Positions 25,328 to 34,572 of a stretch of 64,000 nt of DNA are shown here, piece by piece; the first letter of the stretch is position 1; each line of letters opens with the position of its first letter. The notes beneath the pieces are model-generated. The model saw nothing but the letters and a program-made list of their open reading frames with translations. It was not told the origin of the DNA and did not search any database. Both the position numbers and the translations under genes were made by a program. Origin of the DNA: Crocinitomicaceae bacterium (GTDB lineage Bacteria; Bacteroidota; Bacteroidia; Flavobacteriales_D; Crocinitomicaceae); the NCBI GenBank assembly GCA_030727405.1, contig JANRBR010000023.1, positions 99,449 through 163,448 on the forward strand, given 5' to 3'.

Positions 25328-26773
25328 ATGGCGCTTAGACAACACCTTGCTCAAAAGCTCGAACAACGGCTTTCTCCTCAACAAATTCAGTTGATGAAGT
25401 TGTTACAGGTGCCAACGATGGAATTGGATCAGCGAATTAAACAGGAGCTGGAGGAAAATCCTGCACTTGAAGAAGGATTAGATGAGGTGGAGGATGATTT
25501 TGACCAAGATGAAGACTACGACGACCAAGATGAGTCCGAAGAAGAGTTCGATTTATCCGATTATTTAGATGACGATGCCGCGGATTACAAAACGCAAGCG
25601 AACAATCATTCAAAGGACGAAGAAGAACGTGTTATCCCATTATCGGGCGAACAATCGTTTCAGGAGAAATTAACGGAACAGTTGCACCTTTTATATTTGG
25701 ATGATCAGCAGTTTACAATCGCCGATGTATTGATTGGGAATTTAGATGAATCCGGATATTTAAACAGGGAAATTGAGGCAATTGTCGATGATTTGGCCTT
25801 TTCCATGAACGTGGATGTGACGGAAAAAGAAGTCGTTGAAATCCTTCAGTTGATTCAAGAATTAGATCCAGCTGGAGTTGGGGCAAGAAACCTGCAAGAA
25901 TGTTTGTTGCTGCAAATAAAACGAAAACAGGACGGTGACATTTCAAGGTATACGGCAAAGAAAATCCTTGAAAATCATTTCGAAGAATTCACGAAAAAAC
26001 ACTACGATAAAATCGCAAAAAAACTGGAAATTGATGAAATCGACCTGAAAGATGCGATGGATGAAATTCTAAAGTTGAATCCAAAACCAGGTGGATCCAT
26101 GCGTGAATCTGCCAAGAATTATCAACAAATTATTCCTGATTTTACGCTCTTTGAAAGTGAAGGACGTTTAGAATTGGGTTTAAATGGCAGAAATGCTCCA
26201 GAGTTAAAAGTGAGCCGTGAATATGAATCCATGCTGCGTTCTTATGCAGAGGGTGCCAAATCATCCAAATCGGACAAAGATGCGCTTTCATTTGTGCGTC
26301 AAAAGTTGGACGGAGCTAAATGGTTTATTGATGCGATAAAACAGCGACAACAAACCCTTCTGTTAACCATGGGAGCAATCATGGATTACCAAGAGGCTTA
26401 TTTTCTATCGGGTGATGAAACAAAACTTCGCCCAATGATATTAAAAGATATTGCAGATGTCATTGGCCTTGATATTTCCACCATTTCAAGAGTGGCAAAT
26501 TCCAAGTTTGTACAAACGAATTATGGAATTTTTCCACTCAAGTACTTTTTCTCAGAATCCCTTTCAACCGATAGCGGAGAGGAAGTCTCAACAAGAGAAG
26601 TGAAGAAAATATTATCCGATGCGATTGAATCAGAAGACAAACATAACCCATTGACTGATGAAAAATTAATGGATTTGTTAAACGAAAAAGGGTATAATAT
26701 TGCTCGTAGGACCGTGGCCAAATACCGCGAGCAATTAAACATTCCAGTGGCCCGAATGCGAAAAGAACTATAG
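25328..26773 (+). CDS. rpoN: RNA polymerase sigma-54 factor
   Basis: A 481-residue sigma-54. Region I at the N-terminus is LEQRLSPQQIQLMKLLQVP. An acidic region II runs over about 50-100 with many Asp/Glu. The core-binding region includes LDPAGVGARNLQECLLLQ. The helix-turn-helix shows DISTISRVANSKFVQT, and the RpoN box near the C-terminus is ARRTVAKYRE. All hallmark parts are present. It needs enhancer-binding ATPases for open-complex formation; none is encoded in this window. It lies in the middle of a tight co-directional run, so its expression may be tied to the TlpA-Omp28 genes upstream. Confidence 0.97.
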   Translation: MALRQHLAQKLEQRLSPQQIQLMKLLQVPTMELDQRIKQELEENPALEEGLDEVEDDFDQDEDYDDQDESEEEFDLSDYLDDDAADYKTQANNHSKDEEERVIPLSGEQSFQEKLTEQLHLLYLDDQQFTIADVLIGNLDESGYLNREIEAIVDDLAFSMNVDVTEKEVVEILQLIQELDPAGVGARNLQECLLLQIKRKQDGDISRYTAKKILENHFEEFTKKHYDKIAKKLEIDEIDLKDAMDEILKLNPKPGGSMRESAKNYQQIIPDFTLFESEGRLELGLNGRNAPELKVSREYESMLRSYAEGAKSSKSDKDALSFVRQKLDGAKWFIDAIKQRQQTLLLTMGAIMDYQEAYFLSGDETKLRPMILKDIADVIGLDISTISRVANSKFVQTNYGIFPLKYFFSESLSTDSGEEVSTREVKKILSDAIESEDKHNPLTDEKLMDLLNEKGYNIARRTVAKYREQLNIPVARMRKEL

Positions 26774-26775
26774 GT

Positions 26776-27432
26776 ATGAAAGCAATCTTAGCACATTTTT
26801 TTTCATGGGTATTTTTACCGCTTTTCATGCCGACTTATGGCATTATTCTGACAATGTATTTGCCTTCCATGCCGGATGACCTCAGTCATCCAACGATGTA
26901 TCTGCTACCGACGGAAGTTAAAACGAAGTTGTTGCTATTGTTTTTCCTGTTCAGTGCCGCTGCACCAGGATTATCTTTTTTAGCCTTGCATCAGAAAAAG
27001 GTTATCACGACCATCGATATAGAAAACCAGCGAGAAAGAAACATTCCTTTATTGGTGATGATGGCTTATTCCTTAGTCCTGTTTTTGTTGTTTTTTATTA
27101 AGGCACCTGACGGAATCATCCCGGTTGGATTTTATGCATTGCCTTTGTCTGGCTTCATTTTAACCGCGGTTTTCATGGGAATAAACCGTTGGATTAAAAT
27201 TTCCTTACATGCAGGCGGTGCAGGAATACTCGTTGGTTATTTACTTGCGTATTTCGTTGAGCAACAACAATTTGAATTATGGATTTTGCCTGTAGCAATC
27301 ATCGCTTCTGGACTAACAATAGCAGCCAGGCTTTATTTAGACAAGCACCGTCCAATTGAAGTCTACTCTGGCTGGGTATTGGGAGTATTCCTCACCTTTT
27401 TCACGCATTATTTTTATTTGAAAGCCTTATGA
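26776..27432 (+). CDS. PAP2-like integral membrane protein
   Basis: A 218-residue protein with about six hydrophobic helices. The last part, RLYLDKHRPIEVYSGWVLGV, resembles the final motif of PAP2-type lipid phosphatases (Arg, then His, then Gly-x-x-x-Gly), but the first KxxxxxxRP motif is not obvious. It could be a degenerate or divergent PAP2 protein. It begins 2 bp after rpoN and overlaps the next gene by 4 bp. Substrate unknown; family call tentative. Confidence 0.65.
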   Translation: MKAILAHFFSWVFLPLFMPTYGIILTMYLPSMPDDLSHPTMYLLPTEVKTKLLLLFFLFSAAAPGLSFLALHQKKVITTIDIENQRERNIPLLVMMAYSLVLFLLFFIKAPDGIIPVGFYALPLSGFILTAVFMGINRWIKISLHAGGAGILVGYLLAYFVEQQQFELWILPVAIIASGLTIAARLYLDKHRPIEVYSGWVLGVFLTFFTHYFYLKAL

Positions 27433-27989
27433 AAGCACTTCACGTCATGTTAATTTCTATTGGACTTTTTTTTGTTTCCTGTGCAGATTTAAAAAAGGAT
27501 GATCAAATGAAACGTATTGGTCAGCTTAAACAACGCATCGATCAAATTGAGCAAAAAAGAAAGGCAAATGAAATAGATACCTTGATGGCAATGAAAGTTT
27601 CCACAAATGCAGTCGAAATAAGGATAAAAACGTACCTCATTTTGGATACAATCAATTTGGTTTTGGGAAAAAAAATGGATGCTTATAAAATCATGCGAAG
27701 AAATTTAAAGCCATTAGGAAAGCAAAATAGCCAATTGAAAAATGCCTTGAAAGAAGAAGCACAAGTGTTGAAATCGCTGAAATTAGACATCAACAATGGA
27801 TCGGGAAGCAGGGAAAAATACGAATCGTATATTTTATTCGAAAAGAACAAAATCAATCAAATTCAAGTCCTTTTGGATGAATACTTGAAATTAAAGCGGG
27901 AAACATTAAAAACGTACCATGAATTACATCCCGAATTAAATCAATTTTCCATTGAATTAATCAGAAAGAACAACCTGCAACAGCAATGA
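27429..27989 (+). CDS. Coiled-coil lipoprotein of unknown function
   Basis: A 186-residue protein with a lipoprotein signal MKALHVMLISIGLFFVSCAD (lipobox FVSC). It then has long Lys/Glu/Gln-rich helices with heptad-like spacing (RIGQLKQRIDQIEQKRKAN; KNALKEEAQVLKSLKLD). No enzyme motif is present. It overlaps both neighbours by 4 bp (ATGA), so the PAP2-like protein, this lipoprotein and the TPR protein should be made together. A role with the TPR protein at the envelope is an inference. Confidence 0.75.
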   Translation: MKALHVMLISIGLFFVSCADLKKDDQMKRIGQLKQRIDQIEQKRKANEIDTLMAMKVSTNAVEIRIKTYLILDTINLVLGKKMDAYKIMRRNLKPLGKQNSQLKNALKEEAQVLKSLKLDINNGSGSREKYESYILFEKNKINQIQVLLDEYLKLKRETLKTYHELHPELNQFSIELIRKNNLQQQ

Positions 27990-29815
27990 AATACATTCTA
28001 GTTATTCTTTTTTTCTGTTCAATTAACCTCAGTTATGGTCAAACTGAAACCGATATCCAGTTGGCTCAATACTATTATACGAACGGTGAATTTGATAAAG
28101 CGAGTATGTATTATGAGAAATTATATGCAACGGACCCATCCAAAGTCATATTCACTCGGTACTTCGAATGCCTAATGGAAATACAAGACTTTAAAACAGC
28201 AGAAAAAGTCATTAAGAAACAAGCCAATGCGAATAAAGCGGACCTCGAATTACAGGTCACATATGCACAATTTTATGAAGAGGTAAATGAAGGTTCGAAA
28301 GCAAAAAAAATCTACGAGGAAATATTGGAAAGCGTGAACAGTAATCCTGGGTTAACCATTCAGATTTACCAAGCGTTTATTGCAAGAGGAAAAGTAGAAT
28401 ATGCGAAAGCAACTTTAGATAAAGGAAGAAAATTGGCTCCGAGTTACCCTTTTAATTTTCAGTATGCGGATTATTATTCGCTCGCGGGAAACAAACCGGA
28501 AATGATGCGAGAGTACATCGACTATTTGGAGCTGCAACCCTCCATGAAAGAATCCATCCAACTCGCTATAAACAGCCGAGTGGACCTAAGTAAAAGTGAA
28601 TCAGTTGATTTTGTTGCTTTAAAAGAATTGTTGATTGGTAAAACTCAAAAGCAGAACGCACCTTTGATTTATTCCGAAATGCTTATTTGGTTGTTTGTCC
28701 AAAATCAAAATTTCAATGGAGCATTGATCCAAGCACAATCAATTGATAAGCGCATACAAGGCGACGGTTCTCGCGTATATGATTTGGGGCTCATTTGTGT
28801 CGAAAATAAGGCCAATGACATTGCCCGTAAATGCTTTGATTATGTCATTTCTTTGGGGTCAAATCAACCCTTGTATTTTGAAGCGCAAAAGTCTTTGTTG
28901 AATACAAGATTTATCGAAATCACCACGAATAGAGCCTATTCTGAACAAGAAATTAGCGCAACCATTCAAGATTACAAGGCAGCACTAGAACGCCTCGGAA
29001 AATCAAGGTTTACCTTTCAAATCATTCTGGAACTTTCTCATATAAAGGCGTTTTATGGCAATCAAATTGAGGAGTCCATACAGGATTTAACACAACTTCT
29101 TCAAACACCTGGGTTAACGGATATGCAACGGGCTCAAGTGAAAATGCAATTGGCAGATGTGAATGTGTTGGGAGGTGATATTTGGGAAGCATCCTTGTTG
29201 TATATGCAAGTGGACACGGATTTTAAATTCGAGCCAATTGGGAACGAGGCAAAGTACAAAAACGCACGTGTTTTTTATTTTGATGGGGAATTTGATTTTG
29301 CACAGGGACAACTTGGTGTATTAAAAGAATCCACCTCTAAAATCATTGCAAACGATGCCTTGCAATTATCTGTCATGATCACGGATAACTATGGGCTTGA
29401 TAGTAATTACCAAGTTATGATGTGGTTTGCTACAGCGGAGCGACTCATTGAACAACACCGTTATGATTCCGCTTTTGTGCTTTTTGACAGCATTCAAATC
29501 AATTTTCCTATGCACTCCTTGGCGGATGAAATCTTATTTCGAAAAGGAAAAGCAATGGAACAGCAAGGAAAATGGGTAGCTGCTGCCGAATTCTACAATG
29601 ACTTATTGAAATTTCATTCCGATGATATATTAGGCGATGATGCCCTTTTTCGCTTGGCAGACATGGAAGAAAACCAATTTCAAAACAAAGAAAAAGCGCT
29701 TGAATATTACAAGCGCTTAGTGATTGATTTCAAAGGAAGTTTGTTCTCCACGGAGGCCAGAAACCGCATTCGTATATTACGAGGCGATGCGAACATCGAC
29801 ACGGAAGAACTATGA
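27986..29815 (+). CDS. Secreted tetratricopeptide-repeat protein
   Basis: A 609-residue protein. The signal peptide is MKYILVILFFCSINLSYGQ. It is built of TPR-like helix pairs from about 25 to 600, clearest at LAQYYYTNGEFDKASMYYEK near the start and at LFRLADMEENQFQNKEKALE near the end. TPR scaffolds in the periplasm often serve protein assembly. It overlaps the coiled-coil lipoprotein gene by 4 bp. It ends 1 bp before the convergent acyl-CoA dehydrogenase gene, with no terminator. Function unknown. Confidence 0.85.
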   Translation: MKYILVILFFCSINLSYGQTETDIQLAQYYYTNGEFDKASMYYEKLYATDPSKVIFTRYFECLMEIQDFKTAEKVIKKQANANKADLELQVTYAQFYEEVNEGSKAKKIYEEILESVNSNPGLTIQIYQAFIARGKVEYAKATLDKGRKLAPSYPFNFQYADYYSLAGNKPEMMREYIDYLELQPSMKESIQLAINSRVDLSKSESVDFVALKELLIGKTQKQNAPLIYSEMLIWLFVQNQNFNGALIQAQSIDKRIQGDGSRVYDLGLICVENKANDIARKCFDYVISLGSNQPLYFEAQKSLLNTRFIEITTNRAYSEQEISATIQDYKAALERLGKSRFTFQIILELSHIKAFYGNQIEESIQDLTQLLQTPGLTDMQRAQVKMQLADVNVLGGDIWEASLLYMQVDTDFKFEPIGNEAKYKNARVFYFDGEFDFAQGQLGVLKESTSKIIANDALQLSVMITDNYGLDSNYQVMMWFATAERLIEQHRYDSAFVLFDSIQINFPMHSLADEILFRKGKAMEQQGKWVAAAEFYNDLLKFHSDDILGDDALFRLADMEENQFQNKEKALEYYKRLVIDFKGSLFSTEARNRIRILRGDANIDTEEL

Positions 29816-29816
29816 T

Positions 29817-31016
29817 TTAGTTCAAATCTGGCATTTCTCTTGTGAATGCAGGAATTCCTGTTACATCCATTCCTGTAATTAACAAGTGGATATCGTGTGT
29901 TCCTTCATAGGTAACTACTGACTCAAGATTTGCCATGTGACGCATCATTGAGTACTCACTTGTGATTCCCATTCCACCGTGTATTTGACGGGCTTCGCGA
30001 GCAATATTTAAGGCAATTTCTACATTGTTTCTTTTCGCCATGGAAATCTGAGCAGAACTTGCTTTTCCTTCATTCCGTAATTGTCCAAGACGCAAAGTAA
30101 GCAATTGTGCTTTGGTGATTTCAGTAATCATTTCGGCTAATTTCTTTTGAATTAACTGAAAGGCTCCAATTGGAACATTGAATTGTGTTCTTTCTTTTGA
30201 ATAACGCAAAGCTTGATCGTAGCAATCCATGGCAGCACCAAGCGCACCCCATGCGATGCCAAATCGTGCAGAGTCTAAGCAGCTTAAAGGCGCACCTAAA
30301 CCAGATCTTCCTGGTAAAATATGGGATTTTGGAACTTTTACATTATCGAAAATTAATTCACCCGTTGCAGATGCACGAAGCGATAATTTTCCGTGCATTT
30401 CAGGTGTAGAAAAACCTTCCATTCCACGTTCTACTACAAGTCCATGAATCCGTCCAGTTTCGTCTTTTGCCCAAACCACGGCGATGTCCGCAAATGGCGC
30501 ATTTGAAATCCACATTTTGGCACCATTCAAGATAACATAATCACCAGCATCTTTAAAGTTGGTAATCATACCACCAGGATTTGATCCGTGATCTGGCTCC
30601 GTTAAGCCAAAACAACCCATCATTTCACCGGTAGCCAATTTAGGTAAGTATTTTTGTTTTTGCTCCTCGGAACCGTATTTCCAAATTGGATACATGACAA
30701 GAGATGATTGAACAGATGCCGTTGAACGCAATCCTGAATCACATCTTTCTAATTCTTGCATAATTAAACCGTAAGAAATATGATCCAAACCTGGCCCGCC
30801 ATATTCCTCCGGGATATAGGGTCCAAAAGCACCAATTTCCCCTAATCCTCTTAACAAATGCATGGGAAAAGTGGCCTTCTCATAATGCTCATCAATTATT
30901 GGAGAAACCTCTTTTTTTACCCAAGCTCTAGCCGCATCGCGTACCAATTTGTGTTCGTCGGAAAGAAGGTCATCCATTCCGTAGTAATCCGGGTGTGTAA
31001 ACAAATCTGTTTTCAT
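29817..31016 (-). CDS. Acyl-CoA dehydrogenase, glutaryl-CoA dehydrogenase-like
   Basis: A 399-residue flavoprotein. GCFGLTEPDHGSNPGG near residue 135 and TYEGTHDIHLLITG near 370 match glutaryl-CoA dehydrogenases, with the catalytic base being the Glu in YEGT. The ARQIHGGMGIT motif contacts FAD. It likely oxidises glutaryl-CoA to crotonyl-CoA in lysine/tryptophan breakdown, but short-chain acyl-CoA substrates cannot be excluded. It is monocistronic here and has its own TACTTTTG box 18 bp upstream. Confidence 0.9.
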   Translation of the reverse strand: MKTDLFTHPDYYGMDDLLSDEHKLVRDAARAWVKKEVSPIIDEHYEKATFPMHLLRGLGEIGAFGPYIPEEYGGPGLDHISYGLIMQELERCDSGLRSTASVQSSLVMYPIWKYGSEEQKQKYLPKLATGEMMGCFGLTEPDHGSNPGGMITNFKDAGDYVILNGAKMWISNAPFADIAVVWAKDETGRIHGLVVERGMEGFSTPEMHGKLSLRASATGELIFDNVKVPKSHILPGRSGLGAPLSCLDSARFGIAWGALGAAMDCYDQALRYSKERTQFNVPIGAFQLIQKKLAEMITEITKAQLLTLRLGQLRNEGKASSAQISMAKRNNVEIALNIAREARQIHGGMGITSEYSMMRHMANLESVVTYEGTHDIHLLITGMDVTGIPAFTREMPDLN

Positions 31017-31034
31017 AAGTTACTAGTTTGAGGA

Positions 31035-31042
31035 CAAAAGTA
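31035..31042 (-). promoter_or_regulatory. -7 element of the acyl-CoA dehydrogenase promoter
   Basis: The minus strand reads TACTTTTG, a TAnnTTTG match, 18 bp before the ATG at 31016. Confidence 0.45.
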
Positions 31043-31080
31043 AGTAAATAATAAAATGTCGACCCCATTCATTTTTGAAT

Positions 31081-31088
31081 TAATTTTG
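31081..31088 (+). promoter_or_regulatory. -7 element of the DUF4271-hemD promoter
   Basis: TAATTTTG ends 6 bp before the ATG at 31095. There is no other early Met in the protein, so a very short leader (about 1-4 nt) is predicted. Confidence 0.45.
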
Positions 31089-31094
31089 TAAAAC

Positions 31095-31793
31095 ATGATT
31101 TTAACATTAATAGGTCAATTTGAATTAACCGAGCGGGACACCCAATTAAGTAGTTACTTATTGGTCATTGTTTTGTTGGGCTTTGCTTTTGTGGGAGTTG
31201 CCCGTGTAGCTCAGCCCGATTTAATTGCCCAGACGTTTTCTGGTTTTTTCAAAATGAAACGGGTTGAAAATTCGGGATTTGATGGCTCTAAACTTCAACC
31301 GAGTATGACCGCATTGATCATTCTAAACTACATTATTTCATTGTCCTCCTGTGTTTTTTTATCCTTATTTCATGAAAGCAATGTTCTATCTACGATAGGA
31401 ATAGCTCTCTTAATTGTTGGTTCCATTACCTTGTTGCAAATGCTTAATTTTCGACTCATTTTTTTACTGACAGGGGAACGACAAGTACTCGAAGCAACAA
31501 GCATTGTCAATAAACAAATTTGGTCATTTGGTGGATTTATTTACCTTGCCTTGGCTTTCTTGTGGATTTTAAATCAAGAACATCGCTCTTTTTTTACAGA
31601 GGTGTTCATCGTTGTTTTTTTCATACTGTTTTTGTGGCGGGTGATTAAAGGACTTAGAAGTGCTCTGCAATTAAGATATAAATGGTATTATTTAATTTTG
31701 TATCTTTGCACTCTAGAAATTTTACCATTGTTGATTTTAAGTAAATTAGCATGGAATTATTTCGGAGTAAATGATTTGGAAATTATCCGCTAA
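31095..31793 (+). CDS. DUF4271 integral membrane protein
   Basis: A 232-residue protein with about six hydrophobic helices (e.g. YLLVIVLLGFAFVGVARV, TIGIALLIVGSITLLQML, TEVFIVVFFILFLWRVIKGL). It carries the family feature RVIKGLRSALQ before the last helix. DUF4271 genes in Bacteroidota are usually followed by hemD, as here (12 bp on), so a role near tetrapyrrole or heme supply has been guessed but not shown. A TATCTTTG sequence inside its 3' part (31702-31709) could be an extra promoter for hemD. Confidence 0.88.
   Translation: MILTLIGQFELTERDTQLSSYLLVIVLLGFAFVGVARVAQPDLIAQTFSGFFKMKRVENSGFDGSKLQPSMTALIILNYIISLSSCVFLSLFHESNVLSTIGIALLIVGSITLLQMLNFRLIFLLTGERQVLEATSIVNKQIWSFGGFIYLALAFLWILNQEHRSFFTEVFIVVFFILFLWRVIKGLRSALQLRYKWYYLILYLCTLEILPLLILSKLAWNYFGVNDLEIIR
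31702..31709 (+). promoter_or_regulatory. Possible internal promoter box for hemD
   Basis: TATCTTTG, a full TAnnTTTG match, within the end of the DUF4271 gene and 96 bp before the hemD start. No proper -33 TTG was found at 19 bp, and eight-base matches arise by chance in AT-rich DNA. Confidence 0.25.
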
Positions 31794-31805
31794 AAACAAC
31801 GAAAC

Positions 31806-32555
31806 TTGGCCATAAATACAATTTTAGTTTCGCAGCCGAAACCAGAAGGAGACAAGTCTCCCTATTACGATTTAGCTGAAAAGTATAAATTGAAAATAGA
31901 CTTTCGTCCCTTTATCAAAGTAGAGGGAGTTGACCCGAAGGAATTTCGAGCGCAACGAGTAAACTTACCTGAACACACATCCATTATTTTAACGTCAAAA
32001 GTAGCTGTTGACCATTTTTTTAGAATAGCCGAAGCAACCCGATTTGAGGTGCCAGACACCATGAAATATTTCTGTATCACAGAAGCGGTAGCCTTGTACC
32101 TTCAAAAATATGTGACGTACCGAAAGCGAAAAATCTTTTTTGGTAAGCAAACCATCGATGAATTAGCTGAATTAATGAAGAAGCACAAGAATGAAAAATT
32201 CTTACTTCCTTGTACTGATATTCTTCGCGATAACATTCCTTTAACGCTGGAACAACAAAATATTCCTTTTACAAAAGTGACCCTGTACCGTACCGTCGCA
32301 TCCGATTTATCCGATTTGGAAGACGTTTACTACGATATGTTGGTCTTTTTTAGTCCGGGTGGAATCGAATCTCTCTTCAAAAACTTCCCTGACTTTAAAC
32401 AGAACAACACGGCGATAGCTGCCTTTGGACCAACAACGGCTAATGCCGTGATAAAGAATAATTTGCGCCTAGATGTTCACGCCCCTCATCCGAAAGCACC
32501 TTCTATGGTTGGAGCCATTGAATTGTTCATCAAGGACCAATTAAAAAAGAAATAA
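31806..32555 (+). CDS. hemD: Uroporphyrinogen-III synthase
   Basis: A 249-residue protein starting from TTG (reading MAINTILVSQPKPEGDKSPYYDL). No ATG is available upstream in frame, and the conserved SQPKP...SPYYDLAEKY start of Bacteroidota HemD needs this region, so a TTG start is accepted. Two-domain HemD features are seen: ILTSKVAVDHFF in the first domain, VFFSPGGIESLF and IAAFGPTTANAV near the end. It closes hydroxymethylbilane into uroporphyrinogen III, the branch point to heme. It follows DUF4271 by 12 bp. Confidence 0.9.
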   Translation: MAINTILVSQPKPEGDKSPYYDLAEKYKLKIDFRPFIKVEGVDPKEFRAQRVNLPEHTSIILTSKVAVDHFFRIAEATRFEVPDTMKYFCITEAVALYLQKYVTYRKRKIFFGKQTIDELAELMKKHKNEKFLLPCTDILRDNIPLTLEQQNIPFTKVTLYRTVASDLSDLEDVYYDMLVFFSPGGIESLFKNFPDFKQNNTAIAAFGPTTANAVIKNNLRLDVHAPHPKAPSMVGAIELFIKDQLKKK

Positions 32556-32636
32556 ACTTTCTTTAAAAATTCCGTTATTCTGCTTTTTTTTCTTCGTGGA
32601 TTCTTATTATATTTACCCAAACTTAAATTTTAATTC

Positions 32637-34511
32637 ATGAAAAAACTATTATTCTCAGCGTCTTTGTTTTCTGCGTTGATGGCTAATTCTCAAATTCTCA
32701 CAGAGAATTTTGAAGGAGGAGCACTTCCAGCAGGATGGTCAAAAACACAAAGTACTCCATCTGTAGGATGGGAGTTCGGAGCAAATTTATCAAGCCAATA
32801 TTGGGCAGTGCCTTCTCATACGAAGTATGCTGCGTCGAATGATGATGCACACGATACGCAAGCTGCAACAGCAAATCTTGCAGACAAAGATCGTTTGATC
32901 ACACCACCACTTGATTTAACAGCTCAAACGGCAGTTGCACTTAAATTCGATGCTTTCTATACGGGAGTTTATGGTTCTGAAGCAACGGTGGAAGTAAGTA
33001 CAAATGGTGGTACAACATGGACAACCATTTTCACTTTGGATCCAAGTGCTGCATGGCAAAATAACATAGCGACTAACCTTTCTGCATATGCAGGACAGAA
33101 CAATGTTTTGGTTGCTTTCCGTCACAACGATGGTAATGCATGGGCAGATGGTTTTGCAATTGACAACGTAAGTATCTACGCTCCACCTGCAAATGATGCA
33201 AAAATCAATAGCATTGCATTGAACCGTTATGGAGTGATCAATACGAATTCAAACCTTGTTCTTAATGTAACAAATTTAGGTTCAAGTACGATTTCAAACT
33301 TAACTATTGATTGGAATGATGGAACATCTCATAGCCAAGTAATCAATGTGAGCATTGCTCCTTTTGCAACGATGGATGTAACACACCCAACAGCATTGAA
33401 TTATTCTACAGCTGTTGAGAAAACAATCGCAATAAATATCACAGCTGTAAATGGTGGTGTGGATGCGGATGTTTCTAATAACACAGGAAGCAAATTATTC
33501 AACTCTTTAAGTCAATCTTCTCCTAAGAAGGTGGTGATTGAAGAAGGAACAGGAACATGGTGTGGATGGTGCCCTAGAGGTGCTGTTGCAATGGAACAAA
33601 TGTACCAAAATCACCCGAATGATTTCATCGGAATCGCTGTTCATAATGGTGATCCAATGACGGTAACTGAATACGATAACGGAACAGATCTTTCTGGATA
33701 CCCAGGGTGTAACGTTGACCGTGCATTGTTAGACGAAAGTGTAAGTGCTAACTTATTTGAAAGCTACTACCAAGAGCGTATCGGTTTAGCAGTACCTGCT
33801 GGTCTTTCTATGACAGTGTCTGGAACTACAAGTAAAACAATCAACGTTTCTGCTACGTTTAGAACAGTATTTGCAAGTGCTAACTACCGTTTAGGTGTGG
33901 TAATCATTGAAGACAATGTTACCGGTACTGCAAGTGGTTACAACCAAACAAACTCTTATGCGGGTGGTGCAAACGGGGCAATGGGTGGATATGAATCACT
34001 TCCTAATCCAGTTCCAGCTGCAAGTATGGTATATGACCATGTTGGACGTGCATTGTTAGGTGGTTTTGCTGGACAAGCAAACTCTGTACCAACAACAATT
34101 ACAGACGGACTTGCAGCAAGTTATACTTTCAACTACACCATTCCTTCAACAAGTAACTCTGCAAACATGTCTGCAGTTGCTTTATTGATTGACAATGCTA
34201 CAGGAGAAATTGTAACAGCTGAGAAAACATCATTGAGCGCGGCTAACGTAAATGAATTGGAAACAATTGGTTTAAATGTTTACCCTAACCCAGCTTCAGG
34301 AGCAGTGAATGTTTCTTTTGAAGCAAACAATGGTGATTTTGTTATTACCTTAACGGACCTTCAAGGTCGTGTGATTTCTTCTAAAGAAATGACTAACTTG
34401 AATGGTTCTCAAGTAGTAACATTCTCTACGGAGGATGTTGCTTCTGGAAGTTACATTGTTACTGTTGCTACAAACGGTACGAAAACAACTAAAAACGTTG
34501 TGATTAAATAA
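32637..34511 (+). CDS. Large T9SS cargo: choice-of-anchor-J-like plus Omp28-like domains
   Basis: A 624-residue protein. The signal peptide is MKKLLFSASLFSALMANSQ. Residues ~20-185 match the MAM-like/choice-of-anchor J region (LTENFEGGALPAGW, later FAIDNVSIY). A beta-sandwich of the CARDB type follows (~187-290). An Omp28/thioredoxin-like domain starts near 297 with VVIEEGTGTWCGWCPRGA, containing a CxxC pair. The last ~80 residues are a T9SS type A sorting domain (LNVYPNPASGAVNVSF through TTKNVVIK). It is probably a surface or secreted redox-active protein. It has its own strong terminator. Codons such as GCA and ACA dominate, as in a well-expressed gene (impression only). Confidence 0.87.
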   Translation: MKKLLFSASLFSALMANSQILTENFEGGALPAGWSKTQSTPSVGWEFGANLSSQYWAVPSHTKYAASNDDAHDTQAATANLADKDRLITPPLDLTAQTAVALKFDAFYTGVYGSEATVEVSTNGGTTWTTIFTLDPSAAWQNNIATNLSAYAGQNNVLVAFRHNDGNAWADGFAIDNVSIYAPPANDAKINSIALNRYGVINTNSNLVLNVTNLGSSTISNLTIDWNDGTSHSQVINVSIAPFATMDVTHPTALNYSTAVEKTIAINITAVNGGVDADVSNNTGSKLFNSLSQSSPKKVVIEEGTGTWCGWCPRGAVAMEQMYQNHPNDFIGIAVHNGDPMTVTEYDNGTDLSGYPGCNVDRALLDESVSANLFESYYQERIGLAVPAGLSMTVSGTTSKTINVSATFRTVFASANYRLGVVIIEDNVTGTASGYNQTNSYAGGANGAMGGYESLPNPVPAASMVYDHVGRALLGGFAGQANSVPTTITDGLAASYTFNYTIPSTSNSANMSAVALLIDNATGEIVTAEKTSLSAANVNELETIGLNVYPNPASGAVNVSFEANNGDFVITLTDLQGRVISSKEMTNLNGSQVVTFSTEDVASGSYIVTVATNGTKTTKNVVIK

Positions 34512-34527
34512 TCATATATACGATTTG

Positions 34528-34558
34528 GAAACGCCCTCAATCGAGGGCGTTTTTTTTT
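34528..34558 (+). terminator. Intrinsic terminator of the T9SS cargo gene
   Basis: AAACGCCCTC, loop AATC, GAGGGCGTTT followed by a T-run: a 10-bp stem with eight T. It lies 17 bp after the stop codon and directs termination on the plus strand before the RluA-type gene. Confidence 0.93.
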
Positions 34559-34572
34559 GACTTTCATTTTCT

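Noticed and set aside
32541-32568. Hairpin-like AAAGAAA/TTTCTTT after hemD
   Set aside because: The stem is only A-T pairs and would be unstable; not called as a terminator.
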